A stretch of DNA of 64,000 nucleotides from Winslowiella toletana (GTDB lineage: Bacteria > Pseudomonadota > Gammaproteobacteria > Enterobacterales > Enterobacteriaceae). Under the pieces are notes generated by a model. That model was not told the DNA's origin and did not search any database. It worked only from the letters and a program-made list of their open reading frames with translations. Positions 16,345 through 26,209 of this stretch are shown here, in pieces. How positions within the stretch are numbered: position 1 is the first letter of the stretch; each line of letters opens with the position of its first letter. Location of the stretch: contig NZ_JAGGMQ010000001.1 of assembly GCF_017875465.1 (NCBI RefSeq), positions 992,001-1,056,000 of the forward strand, read 5' to 3'. The translations under genes were made by a program, and so were the position numbers.

Positions 16345-17127
16345 TTAATCGCGGGCAGTGATTTTGCCAATCTCACGCGTCATGGCCTCTTTGCATTTCA
16401 GGATTTCAGCACGATAACGCACTTCATGCTTCTGAAAACGTGTGCAGGGCACCAGCAGAGAAATACAGAAGCGTCCCAGTACGGTATCAATCGCCACCGC
16501 CATCGTGGAAATTCCCTCAAGGGTTTCTCCACGGTCGTAAGAGACGCCGGTTTTTCGCACCTCTTTCAGATGCGCCAGTAACTCAGGCAGTGCTTTAACC
16601 GTGTTTTCGGTCATCGCCGGGAAGGCTTCGCCGACTAAAGTACCGACATCTTCATCACTCTCCAGCGCCAGCAAGGCGCGACCGCCGGAGGTGCTGTAGA
16701 GCGGAAGATTCAGTCCCAGACGCGGCACCACGCGCAACTCCCCCTCGGCGACCACATAATGCACAATCGCCAGCTGAGTCCCACTGGCTCGCGATAATGC
16801 CACCGTCTCACCGGTCGCATCAGATAACGCCTGCAAATTAGGCCGCGCAATATCCACCACGTCAGTATGTACGCCAGAGATTAAACGCAGCAGCGCCGGT
16901 CCAAGACGTACGCCGCCTGCTCCCTGAATACGGATCATCTGTACTGAATCCAGCGCCGCGACGATGCGTTGTACCGTAGAACGCGGCAAATCCACCGCAT
17001 GGGCGATCTCGCCAAGGCTCATGCCATTGGGCTGCTCACCTAAAACATTGAGGATTTTCGCCGCACGCGTAATGACCTGAATGCCACCCGCCTTGTCATC
17101 GTCACTGCGTTGAGGGTTGTCGGACAT
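16345..17127 (-). CDS. IclR-family transcriptional regulator
   Basis: A 260-residue regulator. The N-terminal winged helix (ITRAAKILNVLGEQPNGMSLGEIAHAVDLPRSTVQRIVAAL) is typical. The C-terminal effector domain includes YSTSGGRALLAL, SYDRGETLEGISTMAVAI and LVPCTRF. It diverges from an MFS/HlyD efflux pair. The shared 166-bp gap holds two near-identical palindromic sites, so it probably represses or activates that pair in response to a small aromatic or acidic ligand. The ligand is unknown. Confidence 0.92.
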   Translation of the reverse strand: MSDNPQRSDDDKAGGIQVITRAAKILNVLGEQPNGMSLGEIAHAVDLPRSTVQRIVAALDSVQMIRIQGAGGVRLGPALLRLISGVHTDVVDIARPNLQALSDATGETVALSRASGTQLAIVHYVVAEGELRVVPRLGLNLPLYSTSGGRALLALESDEDVGTLVGEAFPAMTENTVKALPELLAHLKEVRKTGVSYDRGETLEGISTMAVAIDTVLGRFCISLLVPCTRFQKHEVRYRAEILKCKEAMTREIGKITARD

Positions 17128-17188
17128 GATGTTCTCTTCCTTGTTCGGGGCGCGATTATTTTAACGCTAATTGCGCACTTTTTACAGC

Positions 17189-17256
17189 CTGTACCACATT
17201 GCAATACATTAAACCGCGATGTAATATGCGCGTCGCTGTATCACATCGCAATACAG
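17189..17256. promoter_or_regulatory. tandem operators between iclR-type regulator and efflux genes
   Basis: Two 21-bp sites, 17189-17209 (CTGTACCACATTGCAATACAT) and 17236-17256, match at 18 of 21 positions. The second is an inverted repeat with arms CTGTAT and ATACAG around nine bases. They are 47 bp apart centre to centre and lie in the divergent promoter region. The natural ligand protein is the adjacent IclR regulator. Confidence 0.65.
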
Positions 17257-17293
17257 TGCATCAAATATAAGAATTTATTATGGAGCATCTGCT

Positions 17294-18898
17294 ATGAACG
17301 GCCAGCCCGCTGCGGCTCCGGTCCCCCATCCTTTTACTCTGCGCCTGGCGCTGGGTTTAGTCGGGGTGCTGATCGCAGCGCTCACCTCGGGTTTAAACGA
17401 TCGCGTTACTGATATCGCGCTGGCGGACGTGCGTACAGCACTCGGCATCGGCTTTGACCAGGGCAGCTGGATTATTGCGGTATATCAGGCAGCCGAAGTC
17501 GCGGCAATGATGATTGCCCCCTGGTTTGCCGTGACCCTGTCGCTACGACGTTTTACCGTCGGCGTGGCAACTGGCTTTGCGCTGACTGGCGCACTGCTGC
17601 CGTTTGCCACTGACCTGCCGCTGTTTATAGCTCTGCGGACGCTACAGGGGATTTTTGGCGGTGCGTTGCCGCCGATGCTGATGACCGTCGCCCTGCGCTT
17701 TCTGCCGCCGCCGATCAAACTGTTTGGTTTAAGCGCCTATGCCTTAACCGCGACCTTCGGCCCCAATATGGCCGCTTCACTGGCGTCATTCTGGACCGAT
17801 GCGGTTGGCTGGCAGTTTGTTTTCTGGCAGGTGCTGCCACCGATGCTGATCGCTGCGGTGCTGATTAGCTGGGGACTGCCACAGGATCCCACCCGCTTTG
17901 AACGTCTTAAGCAGATCGACCTGTTTGGTATGCTGACCGGTTGTAGCGGTATGGCGCTGCTGGTGATGGCGCTGGTGCAGGGCGAACGACTTGACTGGTT
18001 TAACTCACCATTAATCAGCGCCATGCTGCTGAGCGCCTGCGCCCTGCTGATAGTGTTTCTGATTAATGAATGGTTCCATCCGCTGCCGCTGTTCCGTTTA
18101 CAGATGCTGGCGCGTAAAAATCTGGCGCACGGCTTACTGGTGCTGGCCGGGGTACTGACCGTGGCGCTTTCCGGTTCGGCGCTGCCTTCCGCTTATTTCG
18201 CCCAGGTGGAGGGATTCCGCACCCTGCAGTTTGCGCCACTGGCGCTGACCATCGGCCTGCCACAGCTGATTATTGCCCCGCTGATTGCCGCGCTGCTAAA
18301 TCTGCGCTGGATTGACTGTCGCTGGGTACTGACCTGTGGCGCCGCACTGATGGCAGGCTCCTGTCTGATGGGCGCGCAGCTGACCAGCGACTGGGCGCGG
18401 GAAAATTTCTGGCTAATCCAGATGATGCAGGCTTTTGGTCAGCCGATGATGATTATTCCGGTGCTGATGAGCGCCACCAGCGTGGTGTTGCCGCCAGAAG
18501 GCCCTTTTGCTTCAGCGATGTTTAATACCGTACGTGGTTTCTCCAGTGTCGCAGCCGGCACGCTGGTGGAGTGCTTCCTTAGCCACCGCGAGAAAATCCA
18601 CTCACATAACCTGCTCGATCAGGCCGCCAGTCGCGCCTGGCTAATGAGCGCCGAGTCATCAGCCACTGCCAGCGCATCAGCGCCGCTGCTGCCCGATGGC
18701 AGTATCAGTTCCAGTGAAAATATTGGCCACTTCGCCACGCTGGTGAAACATCAGGCGATGGTACTGAGCATCAGTGACAGCTATCTGATGCTGATTAGTT
18801 TTGCCATCCTGTTGGTACTGCTTACCGCCTGGCTGCCAAAACGCGTCTGGCCGCCACAAACCCTTATTCAACCTGTCACGCACACCCCGGGAAAATGA
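17294..18898 (+). CDS. MFS drug/acid efflux permease (DHA2, EmrB-like)
   Basis: A 534-residue inner-membrane protein with about fourteen hydrophobic helices, the DHA2 layout. GFDQGSWIIAVYQAAEVAAMMIAPW and LRTLQGIFGGALPPMLM correspond to the conserved helix 1-4 region with the R-x-x-Q-G motif. It would work with the following HlyD-type adaptor, whose start codon overlaps its stop (ATGA at 18895), and an outer-membrane channel encoded elsewhere. Expression is probably set by the divergent IclR regulator. The substrate is unknown. Confidence 0.9.
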   Translation: MNGQPAAAPVPHPFTLRLALGLVGVLIAALTSGLNDRVTDIALADVRTALGIGFDQGSWIIAVYQAAEVAAMMIAPWFAVTLSLRRFTVGVATGFALTGALLPFATDLPLFIALRTLQGIFGGALPPMLMTVALRFLPPPIKLFGLSAYALTATFGPNMAASLASFWTDAVGWQFVFWQVLPPMLIAAVLISWGLPQDPTRFERLKQIDLFGMLTGCSGMALLVMALVQGERLDWFNSPLISAMLLSACALLIVFLINEWFHPLPLFRLQMLARKNLAHGLLVLAGVLTVALSGSALPSAYFAQVEGFRTLQFAPLALTIGLPQLIIAPLIAALLNLRWIDCRWVLTCGAALMAGSCLMGAQLTSDWARENFWLIQMMQAFGQPMMIIPVLMSATSVVLPPEGPFASAMFNTVRGFSSVAAGTLVECFLSHREKIHSHNLLDQAASRAWLMSAESSATASASAPLLPDGSISSSENIGHFATLVKHQAMVLSISDSYLMLISFAILLVLLTAWLPKRVWPPQTLIQPVTHTPGK

Positions 18899-19929
18899 TT
18901 ATGCGTTTCACACCTGCAAAACGAACTCTGCTGCTGGCTCTGTTGCTGGTCATTCTGCTGACGATGGCGCTGTTTACCTGGTCCACGCTGCATCGCAATA
19001 ACTATCGCACCAATGATGCTTATATCACTGCCGATTACACGCTGGTGGCGCCAAAGATCGCTGGCTATATCGCCAGCGTTAACGTCAGCGATAACCAGCA
19101 GGTCAAAGCGGGCGATCTGCTGGCAACGCTCGACGATCGTGACTATCGGGTCGCGCTGGAAACCGCCGAGGCGAACCTGCAAATCAGCAACGCCAGGCTC
19201 ACCAGCATTGAAGCCCAGCTGGAACAGCAGCAGGCGGTAATTAATCAGAAGCGCGCAGCGGTGACCTCAAGCCAGGCAACCCTGAGCTACGCCGGTCAGA
19301 ATGCCGATCGCTATCGCCGTCTGTTAACCACCGGTACCGCGACGGCTGACGAACAGCAGAAAGCCAGCTCCACCATGCGTTCCGCCGCCGCTCAGGTGCA
19401 GCAGGATCAGGCCGCAGTGGTGGCCGCCGATAAAGAAGTGGGAATTTTGCAGGCCAGCATCAAACAGGCGCATGCGGATATTGCCGCGGCTCAGGCCAGC
19501 GTCGATCAGGCGCAGCTGAACCTCTCCTACACCCGCATCACCGCACCGGTGAATGGCACAGTGGGTCAGCGCGCAGTCCGTCAGGGCGCATTTGTTTCCG
19601 CGGGCACCCGCTTACTGGCGGTGGTGCCGTTACAGCAAAGCTATGTGATCGCTAACTTCCTCGAAACCCAGCTGGCGAATGTTCATAGCGGCCTGCCGGT
19701 CAGCATTACTGTCGATGCCCTGCCCGGCGCGGAGTTCCGTGGCCATGTTGACAGTGTAGCGCCCGCCACCGGCAGCACGTTCTCGGCAATTACCGCGGAT
19801 AACGCCACCGGTAACTTCACCAAAGTGGTTCAGCGCCTGCCGGTGAAAATCGTGCTGGAACCCGGCCAGCCGGACCTTCCACGCCTGCGCGTCGGCATGT
19901 CAGTCGTACCGCATATTCTGGTTAATTAA
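18895..19929 (+). CDS. HlyD/EmrA-type membrane fusion protein
   Basis: A 344-residue periplasmic adaptor with one N-terminal membrane anchor (LLLALLLVILLTMALFTWSTL). The lipoyl-like half-motif NDAYITADYTLVAPKIAGYI follows, then an Ala/Gln-rich coiled-coil hairpin (about 90-200). The second lipoyl half is TRITAPVNGTVGQRAVRQGAFV. This is the classic EmrA/VceA pattern. It bridges the MFS permease upstream to an outer-membrane channel. ATG at 18895 or 18901 could be the start; the first overlaps the permease stop. Confidence 0.92.
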   Translation: MIMRFTPAKRTLLLALLLVILLTMALFTWSTLHRNNYRTNDAYITADYTLVAPKIAGYIASVNVSDNQQVKAGDLLATLDDRDYRVALETAEANLQISNARLTSIEAQLEQQQAVINQKRAAVTSSQATLSYAGQNADRYRRLLTTGTATADEQQKASSTMRSAAAQVQQDQAAVVAADKEVGILQASIKQAHADIAAAQASVDQAQLNLSYTRITAPVNGTVGQRAVRQGAFVSAGTRLLAVVPLQQSYVIANFLETQLANVHSGLPVSITVDALPGAEFRGHVDSVAPATGSTFSAITADNATGNFTKVVQRLPVKIVLEPGQPDLPRLRVGMSVVPHILVN

Positions 19930-19993
19930 ACGTGAAGAGTGTCGCAGAATAAGTCTGTTTATTTTGCTGAGCTTTCAGCGTAGATTAGTCGCG

Positions 19994-20027
19994 ATCCTGC
20001 TTCGGGTTACCTGGAGCGACCCGGGAT
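19994..20027 (+). other. stem-loop upstream of ypdK
   Basis: ATCC and CGGGT pair with ACCCG and GGAT around an eleven-base loop, with a five-base bulge on the left arm. It lies in the 200-bp space before ypdK and may be part of a structured leader. Confidence 0.35.
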
Positions 20028-20130
20028 GAAAGCGTGATGCACCTTAATAAGCACATCTTTCACTCCCGTTCTGTTTGTGTTGCGCAGGTCTGGGATCGCC
20101 GTTGTCGCAGCCGATCAGAGGAGTTATCTG

Positions 20131-20202
20131 GTGAAATACGCTTTAATGGGAATCTCTTTCTTCCTGTTGATCTGGGTTGGCACCTTTGTGCTGATGGTTT
20201 AA
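20131..20202 (+). CDS. ypdK: YpdK small membrane peptide
   Basis: A 23-residue product starting with GTG, with a strong AGAGGAG ribosome site. Its sequence, M-K-Y-A-L-M-G-I-S-F-F then LLIWVGTFVLMV, aligns along its whole length with E. coli YpdK (23 residues, single membrane helix). The position next to alaC is the same as in E. coli. The function is unknown in any species. It is far too short for routine gene finding. Confidence 0.85.
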   Translation: MKYALMGISFFLLIWVGTFVLMV

Positions 20203-20233
20203 AGGCGGCATTAAGCCTCCATTACCTTGCAGT

Positions 20234-20280
20234 GGCGGCGTTCTCGCCGCCCGTGTCAACGGGAGCCGAAAACGGCTCCC
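20234..20280. repeat. pair of dispersed GC-rich palindromes
   Basis: GGCGGCG-TTCT-CGCCGCC (20234-20251) and GGGAGCCG-AAAA-CGGCTCCC (20261-20280) lie in the ypdK-alaC gap. The same two palindrome types recur at 23.56, 46.69, 53.47 and 63.28 kb, so this is an intergenic repeat family. It may also serve as the end of the convergent transcripts. Confidence 0.7.
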
Positions 20281-20290
20281 CGGGAATGTT

Positions 20291-21529
20291 TCAGATAGCC
20301 TGATTTTCCGCACTGTTCACCGTTCCCGGCAGAATACCGTCGGCGCGGAACATCGCTTTAATCCCTCTTACCGCCTGACGAATGCGATCGCTGTTTTCAA
20401 TCAGCGCAAAGCGCACATGGGTATCACCATAATCGCCAAAACCAATACCTGGCGAGACGCACACTTTCGCTTCCTGCAGCATATGTTTGGCAAACTCCAG
20501 CGAACCTGAGTGCGCATAGTGATCGGGAATTTTCGCCCAGACATACATTGATGCTTTCGGCAATTCCACCATCCAGCCTGCTTCGTGCAGACCTTTCACC
20601 AGCACATCGCGCCGCCGCTTATACTGTTCGGCAATATCACGCACGCACTGCTGATCGCCTTCCAGCGCAGCAATCGCCGCCACCTGCAGCGGGGTGAACG
20701 TGCCGTAATCGTGATAGCTTTTAATTCGCGCCAGCGCATTAACCAGTTCTTTGTTACCGACCATAAAGCCGATACGCCAGCCCGCCATATTGTAGCTTTT
20801 CGACAGGGTAAAGAACTCCACCGCCACATCACGCGCACCCGGCACCTGCATAATCGATGGGGCTTTCCAGCCGTCGTAGACAATATCAGCATACGCCAGA
20901 TCGTGGATCACCAGCACGTTGTACTGTTTCGCCAGCGCAATCACACGCTCGAAAAAGTCCAGTTCAACGCACTGCGCCGTCGGGTTGGACGGAAAACCAA
21001 GAACCATCATTTTCGGTTTTGGATAGCTTTCGCGGATTGCGCGCTCCAGCTCATTAAAGAAGTCGACGCCTTCCACCAGCGGCACCGAACGCACCTGCGC
21101 ACCGGCAATCACTGCGCCATAGATATGGATCGGATAGCTGGGATTGGGCACCAGCACCGTATCGCCATGATCCAGCGTCGCCAGCATCAGGTGCGCCAGC
21201 CCCTCTTTGGACCCGATGGTGACAATTGCTTCTGATTCAGGATCGATATCCACCTGATAACGATCGGCGTACCAGCGTGAGATCGCGCGACGTAAACGCG
21301 GAATACCGCGTGAGGTTGAATAACCATGGGTATCTTCGCGCTGGGCGACAGTACAGAGTTTTTCCACGATATGCGGCGGCGTGGGGCCATCCGGATTGCC
21401 CATACTGAAATCGATAATATCTTCGCCGCGCCGACGCGCAGCCATTTTCAGTTCAGCAGTGATGTTAAAAACATAGGGGGGAAGGCGTTCAATACGGGAA
21501 AAACGGCGAGTTGAGCTGTTGTCAGCCAT
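20291..21529 (-). CDS. alaC: glutamate-pyruvate (alanine) transaminase AlaC
   Basis: With start [21 protein letters not shown] (21529, AGAGGAT upstream) it is 412 residues, equal to E. coli AlaC. It is a fold-type I PLP aminotransferase making alanine from pyruvate and glutamate. The PLP lysine is in [30 protein letters not shown] and [12 protein letters not shown] are conserved family blocks. Gene order with ypdK and ypdAB is as in E. coli. A longer in-frame start at 21604 is unlikely because it covers a hairpin (GACCAC/GTGGTC). Confidence 0.95.
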   Translation of the reverse strand: MADNSSTRRFSRIERLPPYVFNITAELKMAARRRGEDIIDFSMGNPDGPTPPHIVEKLCTVAQREDTHGYSTSRGIPRLRRAISRWYADRYQVDIDPESEAIVTIGSKEGLAHLMLATLDHGDTVLVPNPSYPIHIYGAVIAGAQVRSVPLVEGVDFFNELERAIRESYPKPKMMVLGFPSNPTAQCVELDFFERVIALAKQYNVLVIHDLAYADIVYDGWKAPSIMQVPGARDVAVEFFTLSKSYNMAGWRIGFMVGNKELVNALARIKSYHDYGTFTPLQVAAIAALEGDQQCVRDIAEQYKRRRDVLVKGLHEAGWMVELPKASMYVWAKIPDHYAHSGSLEFAKHMLQEAKVCVSPGIGFGDYGDTHVRFALIENSDRIRQAVRGIKAMFRADGILPGTVNSAENQAI

Positions 21530-21648
21530 AGCATCCTCTGATTTACGTAAGCGCCCGGACCGTCCGAGCGACGCTGACCACTGTGGTGGTCGAGGATTGA
21601 ACATATCGCACTCTTTCCCGGCCTGTCGAGAGGCAGGATAAAATTTTT

Positions 21649-22176
21649 TTAACTGACGTTATTCAGCCGGCCGAATACCCAATCGTTTACCCACTGCTCA
21701 CGTAACAGATAATTATCCCGTAGTGTGCCTTCCAGCAGAAAACCATTTTTCTCCAGCACCCGGCGTGACGCCCAGTTGCCCTCCACCACCGAGGCGGTGA
21801 GTTTATGAAACTCACACTCGTTGCTGAGAAACTGACAGAGCGCCGCCAGCGCTTCACTGGCGTAGCCGTGGCCCCAGTGCGCGGTCAGCAGCGAGTAGCC
21901 GACTTCCACCTGACGATGCGGCAGCCATGACGGGTTGGCGCCGAGCATCCCCACCGCTTCACCGCTCGCCTGCAAACGAATCACCAGGCACAGCATATGG
22001 TAACTGGTGGTTTGCCAGGGGGCGAGACGCTCGTTAAAGCGCTGATGCACATCACTCACGGTCGGAATCGCGCCGATCCAGCGCATAATCGCCCGATCGT
22101 TATGCACCGCCTGAAACAGTTGCCAGTCTTCCGGCTGCAATTTGCTTAGCCGCAGCCGCTCGGTTGTCAGATGCAT
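21649..22176 (-). CDS. GNAT-family N-acetyltransferase (RimJ/RimL type)
   Basis: A 175-residue acetyltransferase. It begins [19 protein letters not shown], the usual start of RimJ/RimL-type enzymes. Later it has [21 protein letters not shown] (acetyl-CoA binding) and [27 protein letters not shown] (family motif B). It may modify a protein N-terminus or small amine. The target cannot be predicted. It stands alone, upstream of and on the same strand as alaC. Confidence 0.9.
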   Translation of the reverse strand: MHLTTERLRLSKLQPEDWQLFQAVHNDRAIMRWIGAIPTVSDVHQRFNERLAPWQTTSYHMLCLVIRLQASGEAVGMLGANPSWLPHRQVEVGYSLLTAHWGHGYASEALAALCQFLSNECEFHKLTASVVEGNWASRRVLEKNGFLLEGTLRDNYLLREQWVNDWVFGRLNNVS

Positions 22177-22313
22177 ATCACTCTCTCTAAAACGGGAAGT
22201 TTCATTTTAAACCCAGCCCTGTTTAATTCCGCTTTTTTGCGTTGTGATAAACGCGGAACTGAGCCGTATATAACAACACTCTTCTTACCCTGCCAATAAC
22301 TGGAGAACATCTT

Positions 22314-23555
22314 ATGTCATCTCTGCATATCGACGATATCCCTGCGGCCATCCGCGCGATAAAAACTAAACTACGCCGCGAGTTACCCGATTACCGTGCA
22401 GTGTTCCGCCAGGTTGAAGCGGATATGCAACAGCAGATTAACGCCCTGCACAACGCGCAGGCCAGCGGCGAGCATCCGGTGCCACAGCTGGAGGCTGAAG
22501 ACATTATTCAGGGTCGCATCAGCGTCCAGCAAAAACAACAGATTCGTCAGCGCGGTTGCTGTACTGTGCGCGGCGTCTTTCCCCGGCAGCGCGCCAGTCA
22601 GTGGAATCAGCAAGTGGGCGATTATCTGCAAAGCAATAACTTCGTTGAGCGCCTGAAACATGCGGCGGAGGATAACTACTTTGGCGATCTGCAGGCCGCT
22701 AAACCGCAAATCTACGGCATCTACTGGTCGAGCCCGCAGGTGGAAGCGCGCCAGGACGCGCGGATGAATGCAGTACAGGTGTTTCTTAACGCCTTGTGGC
22801 TGAGTGAAAGCCACGGTGTGCAGCATTTTGACCCGCAGCGGGTGGTGACTTATGCCGATCGCACCCGTCGCCGTCCACCCCACTCCAGCTCCCTCGGACT
22901 GTCGCCGCATGTTGATGGCGGCTCGATTGAGCGCTGGCTGGATGAGAATTTCCGTTATGTTTATCGCCAGATTTTTAACGGCAACTGGCAGCAGTACAAC
23001 CCGTTTGATGCCGAAAAGCGCACTGAAGTACGCGAATTCCCGTCCCCTGCTGTCTGCTCAATGTTCCGCACCTTTCAGGGCTGGACCGCGCTGACACCGC
23101 AGCGCAAAAATGGCGGCACCCTGCGTCTGCTGCCGGTGGCCAACGCGATGGCCTATATTCTGCTGCGCGCGTTGCAGGACGATGTCGCCGAAGACGATCT
23201 GTGCGGCGCCGCGCCGGGACGCGCGCTTTCGGTCAGCGAAAAATGGCATCCCCTTTTAGTGAGTAGGATTTCCTCAATTCCTGATATGGAGCCGGGTGAC
23301 ACCGTTTTCTGGCACTGTGATGTGATTCATGCAGTGGAGAATGAGCATCAGGGTGAGTTCGACAGCAATGTGATGTATATCGCCGCCGCGCCATGGTGTG
23401 AGAAAAATGCGGCTTATCTGCAACGCCAGTGGCCAGCATTTGTTGAAGGCCGCTCGCCGCCGGATTTTGCCGCCGATGATTTCGAGGTGGATTTTGCTGG
23501 CCGTGCCGGAGAAGGGGTGCTGACGGCATTGGGTAAATCACAACTGCGCGGATAA
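22314..23555 (+). CDS. DUF1479 (YbiU-like) putative 2-oxoglutarate/iron oxygenase
   Basis: A 413-residue protein similar along its length to E. coli YbiU. Shared blocks include [71 protein letters not shown] and [18 protein letters not shown]. His and Asp in SPHVDGG and His in CDVIHAV are likely iron ligands of a double-stranded beta-helix dioxygenase. The family is named DUF1479 and has no proven reaction. It is not linked to a pathway by its neighbours. A GC-rich palindromic repeat follows the stop. Confidence 0.85.
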   Translation: MSSLHIDDIPAAIRAIKTKLRRELPDYRAVFRQVEADMQQQINALHNAQASGEHPVPQLEAEDIIQGRISVQQKQQIRQRGCCTVRGVFPRQRASQWNQQVGDYLQSNNFVERLKHAAEDNYFGDLQAAKPQIYGIYWSSPQVEARQDARMNAVQVFLNALWLSESHGVQHFDPQRVVTYADRTRRRPPHSSSLGLSPHVDGGSIERWLDENFRYVYRQIFNGNWQQYNPFDAEKRTEVREFPSPAVCSMFRTFQGWTALTPQRKNGGTLRLLPVANAMAYILLRALQDDVAEDDLCGAAPGRALSVSEKWHPLLVSRISSIPDMEPGDTVFWHCDVIHAVENEHQGEFDSNVMYIAAAPWCEKNAAYLQRQWPAFVEGRSPPDFAADDFEVDFAGRAGEGVLTALGKSQLRG

Positions 23556-23562
23556 GGTAGCC

Positions 23563-23592
23563 ACGGGCGGCGAAAACGCCGCCCCTACGGGC
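23563..23592. repeat. dispersed GC-rich palindrome
   Basis: CGGGCGGCG-AAAA-CGCCGCCC followed by CTACGGGC, a member of the repeat family also seen at 20.2, 46.7, 53.5 and 63.3 kb. Confidence 0.7.
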
Positions 23593-23698
23593 AAAATTGA
23601 TCTAAACCGCCTTTCCGCCACACTTCTGCGTGCTTGCTGGCACATTACCGTTAGTTTCCTTATTATTGGGACTTCAGCCTTAGCCTTGCGGGATGCCT

Positions 23699-25399
23699 GT
23701 GCAATCCATTTTCGATATGCTGCTGGCGGTTTTTGACCGCGCGGCGCTGATGCTTATCAGCCTGTTCTTTATGACCCGTACCCGTCAGTTTCGTCAGTTA
23801 CTGCAAAAAGATGAGCATTCGCGTCAGGAGCTGATTGCGGTCACCGCCATCTTCTCGCTCTTTGCCCTGTTCAGTACCTGGACCGGTATCAATGTCGATG
23901 GCTCGCTGGTCAATGTGCGGGTGATCGCTGTGATGTCCGGCGGTATTCTGTTTGGCCCCTGGGTCGGTATCGCTACCGGCGTGATTGCCGGCGTACACCG
24001 CTTTCTGATCGATATCGATGGCGTCACCTCAGTACCCTGCTTAATTACCAGTATTGCCGCCGGTTTTATCTCCGGCTGGATCAATCTTAAAGTGGCGAAA
24101 GATAAACAGTGGAGCGTCGGCATCTTCGGCGGCATGCTGTGTGAATCGCTGACCATGCTGTTGATTGTGGTATGGGCGGAACCTAAATCGCTGGGACTGG
24201 CGATTGTCTCAGAAATTGCCATTCCTATGATCCTCGGTGCAGTATGCATCGGCTTAATCGTACTGCTGGTGCAGAGCGTCGAAGGAGAAAAAGAGGCGAT
24301 TGCCGCACGCCAGGCCAAGCTGGCACTGGATATCGCTAACAAAACCCTGCCGCTGTTTCGCCAGGTCAACAGCCAGTCGTTGCGTAAAGTGTGCGATATT
24401 ATTCGCAGTGATATCGATGCAGATGCCGTGGCAATGACCAATAAAAACCAGATCCTCGCCTACGTGGGGTTTGGTGAACATAACTATCGCGACGGCGACG
24501 ATGGCATCAGCCCGACCACTGCGCTGGCGATCTCCAGCGGCAAAATCATCATTAAAAATAATGATGAGGCCCATCGTACCCCGGAAATTCACTCCATGAT
24601 CGTGATTCCGCTGCGCGAGCAGGGCGAAGTAACCGGCACGCTAAAAATTTACTATCGCCATGCGCACCGTATCACCTGGTCGCTAAAAGAGATGGCGGTG
24701 GGACTGTCGCAGATTATCTCTACCCAGCTGGAAGTCTCGCGTGCCGAACAGCTGCGCGAGATGGCGAATAAAGCCGAGCTGCGCGCGCTGCAAAGCAAAA
24801 TTAACCCCCACTTTCTGTTTAATGCGCTGAACGCCATCTCGGCGTCGATTCGCCTGAATCCGGACACTGCACGGCAGCTGGTGATTAACCTGTCGCGCTA
24901 TCTGCGTTATAACCTTGAGCTGAACGACGACGATGCGATCGACATTAAAAAAGAGCTGTATCAGGTGAAAGATTATATCGCCATCGAGCAGGCGCGTTTT
25001 GGCGATAAGCTGACGGTGATTTACGAGATTGACGAAGATGTCGCCTGCAAAGTCCCCAGCCTGTTGATTCAGCCATTAGTGGAAAACGCTATTGTGCATG
25101 GCATCCAGCCCTGTCGTGGTAAAGGGGTGGTGGTGCTGGCGGTACAGGATCAAGGCGACCGGGTGCGTATCTCGGTACGCGATACCGGCAACGGTATCAG
25201 TGATGAAGTGATCGCGCGGGTGGAAAATAATGAAATGCCCGGCAATAAAATCGGCCTGCTGAATGTGCATCACCGCGTACGCCTGTTATATGGCGAAGGG
25301 TTACAGATCTATCGTCTTAATCCTGGCACCGAAATTGCCTTCTATATCAGTAAAAATGGCAGTTCACTGCCTGAGAATAATGTCTCACTTTCGGTCTGA
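23699..25399 (+). CDS. ypdA: pyruvate-responsive sensor histidine kinase YpdA
   Basis: A LytS-type kinase of 566 residues, very close to E. coli YpdA. It has a 5TM-LYT membrane sensor (about 1-200, with [22 protein letters not shown]), a GAF domain, and the histidine-kinase core with phospho-acceptor His in [14 protein letters not shown] and ATP site [13 protein letters not shown] at 23699 is the preferred start: it aligns with the E. coli start, and GGGA lies five bases upstream. The in-frame ATG at 23693 overlaps that site. It pairs with YpdB, encoded 27 bp downstream. Confidence 0.95.
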   Translation: MQSIFDMLLAVFDRAALMLISLFFMTRTRQFRQLLQKDEHSRQELIAVTAIFSLFALFSTWTGINVDGSLVNVRVIAVMSGGILFGPWVGIATGVIAGVHRFLIDIDGVTSVPCLITSIAAGFISGWINLKVAKDKQWSVGIFGGMLCESLTMLLIVVWAEPKSLGLAIVSEIAIPMILGAVCIGLIVLLVQSVEGEKEAIAARQAKLALDIANKTLPLFRQVNSQSLRKVCDIIRSDIDADAVAMTNKNQILAYVGFGEHNYRDGDDGISPTTALAISSGKIIIKNNDEAHRTPEIHSMIVIPLREQGEVTGTLKIYYRHAHRITWSLKEMAVGLSQIISTQLEVSRAEQLREMANKAELRALQSKINPHFLFNALNAISASIRLNPDTARQLVINLSRYLRYNLELNDDDAIDIKKELYQVKDYIAIEQARFGDKLTVIYEIDEDVACKVPSLLIQPLVENAIVHGIQPCRGKGVVVLAVQDQGDRVRISVRDTGNGISDEVIARVENNEMPGNKIGLLNVHHRVRLLYGEGLQIYRLNPGTEIAFYISKNGSSLPENNVSLSV

Positions 25400-25426
25400 C
25401 CGACCGCCGCTATCGGGGAAATGCCT

Positions 25427-26164
25427 GTGAATGCGATTATTGTTGAAGATGAGTTTCTGGCGCAGCAAGAGCTGAGCTGGCTGATTCAACAACATAGCCA
25501 GATAAAGATTGCCGCCAGCTTTGATGATGGCCTCGACGTGCTGAAATACCTGCAAAATCATCAGGTCGACGTTATCTTTCTCGATATTAATATTCCGTCG
25601 CTGGATGGCGTGCTGCTGGCGCAGAATATCAGTAAGTTTGCCCATAAGCCGCTGATTGTGTTTATCACCGCGTATAAAGAGCATGCGGTGGAAGCCTTCG
25701 AGCTGGAAGCATTTGACTACATTCTGAAGCCGTATCATGAGTCACGGATTGTCACCATGTTGCATAAGCTGGAGAGCAGCCACCAGCAGATCCAGCAGGC
25801 GCAAACCGCTGGCGCTCATGCGCCGCGCAATGCCGCGATGACCATTAATTTAGAGAAAGATGAGCGGATTATCGTCACCGATATTGATGATATCTATTAT
25901 GCCGAAGCGCATGAAAAAATGACCTTTGTTTATACGCGTCGCGAAGAGTATGTGATGTCGATGAATATCACTGAATTTTGCAGCCGCCTGCCGGAGGAGT
26001 ATTTCTTCCGCTGTCACCGCTCATGGTGCGTTAATCTGAGTAAGATCCGCGAGATTGAACCCTGGTTTAACAACACCTATATCCTGAAGCTGCGCGATCT
26101 GGATTTTCAGGTGCCGGTTAGCCGGAGTAAGGTAAAGGAATTCAGGCAGTTAATGCGATTATAA
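25427..26164 (+). CDS. ypdB: LytTR response regulator YpdB
   Basis: A 245-residue regulator. The receiver domain has its phospho-acceptor Asp in VIFLDINIPSLDG. The C-terminal LytTR DNA-binding domain includes YYAEAHEKMTFVYTRREEYV and FFRCHRSWCVNLSKIREIEPW. It is nearly collinear with E. coli YpdB. GTG at 25427 aligns with the E. coli start and is seven bases from GGGGA; ATG at 25421 is too close to it. In E. coli YpdB activates yhjX on extracellular pyruvate, and yhjX is also in this window with a fitting site. Confidence 0.95.
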   Translation: MNAIIVEDEFLAQQELSWLIQQHSQIKIAASFDDGLDVLKYLQNHQVDVIFLDINIPSLDGVLLAQNISKFAHKPLIVFITAYKEHAVEAFELEAFDYILKPYHESRIVTMLHKLESSHQQIQQAQTAGAHAPRNAAMTINLEKDERIIVTDIDDIYYAEAHEKMTFVYTRREEYVMSMNITEFCSRLPEEYFFRCHRSWCVNLSKIREIEPWFNNTYILKLRDLDFQVPVSRSKVKEFRQLMRL

Positions 26165-26209
26165 CCGAAGCAACGCCCTCCCCGCTACGCGGAGAAGGCG
26201 TCTGGCGGT

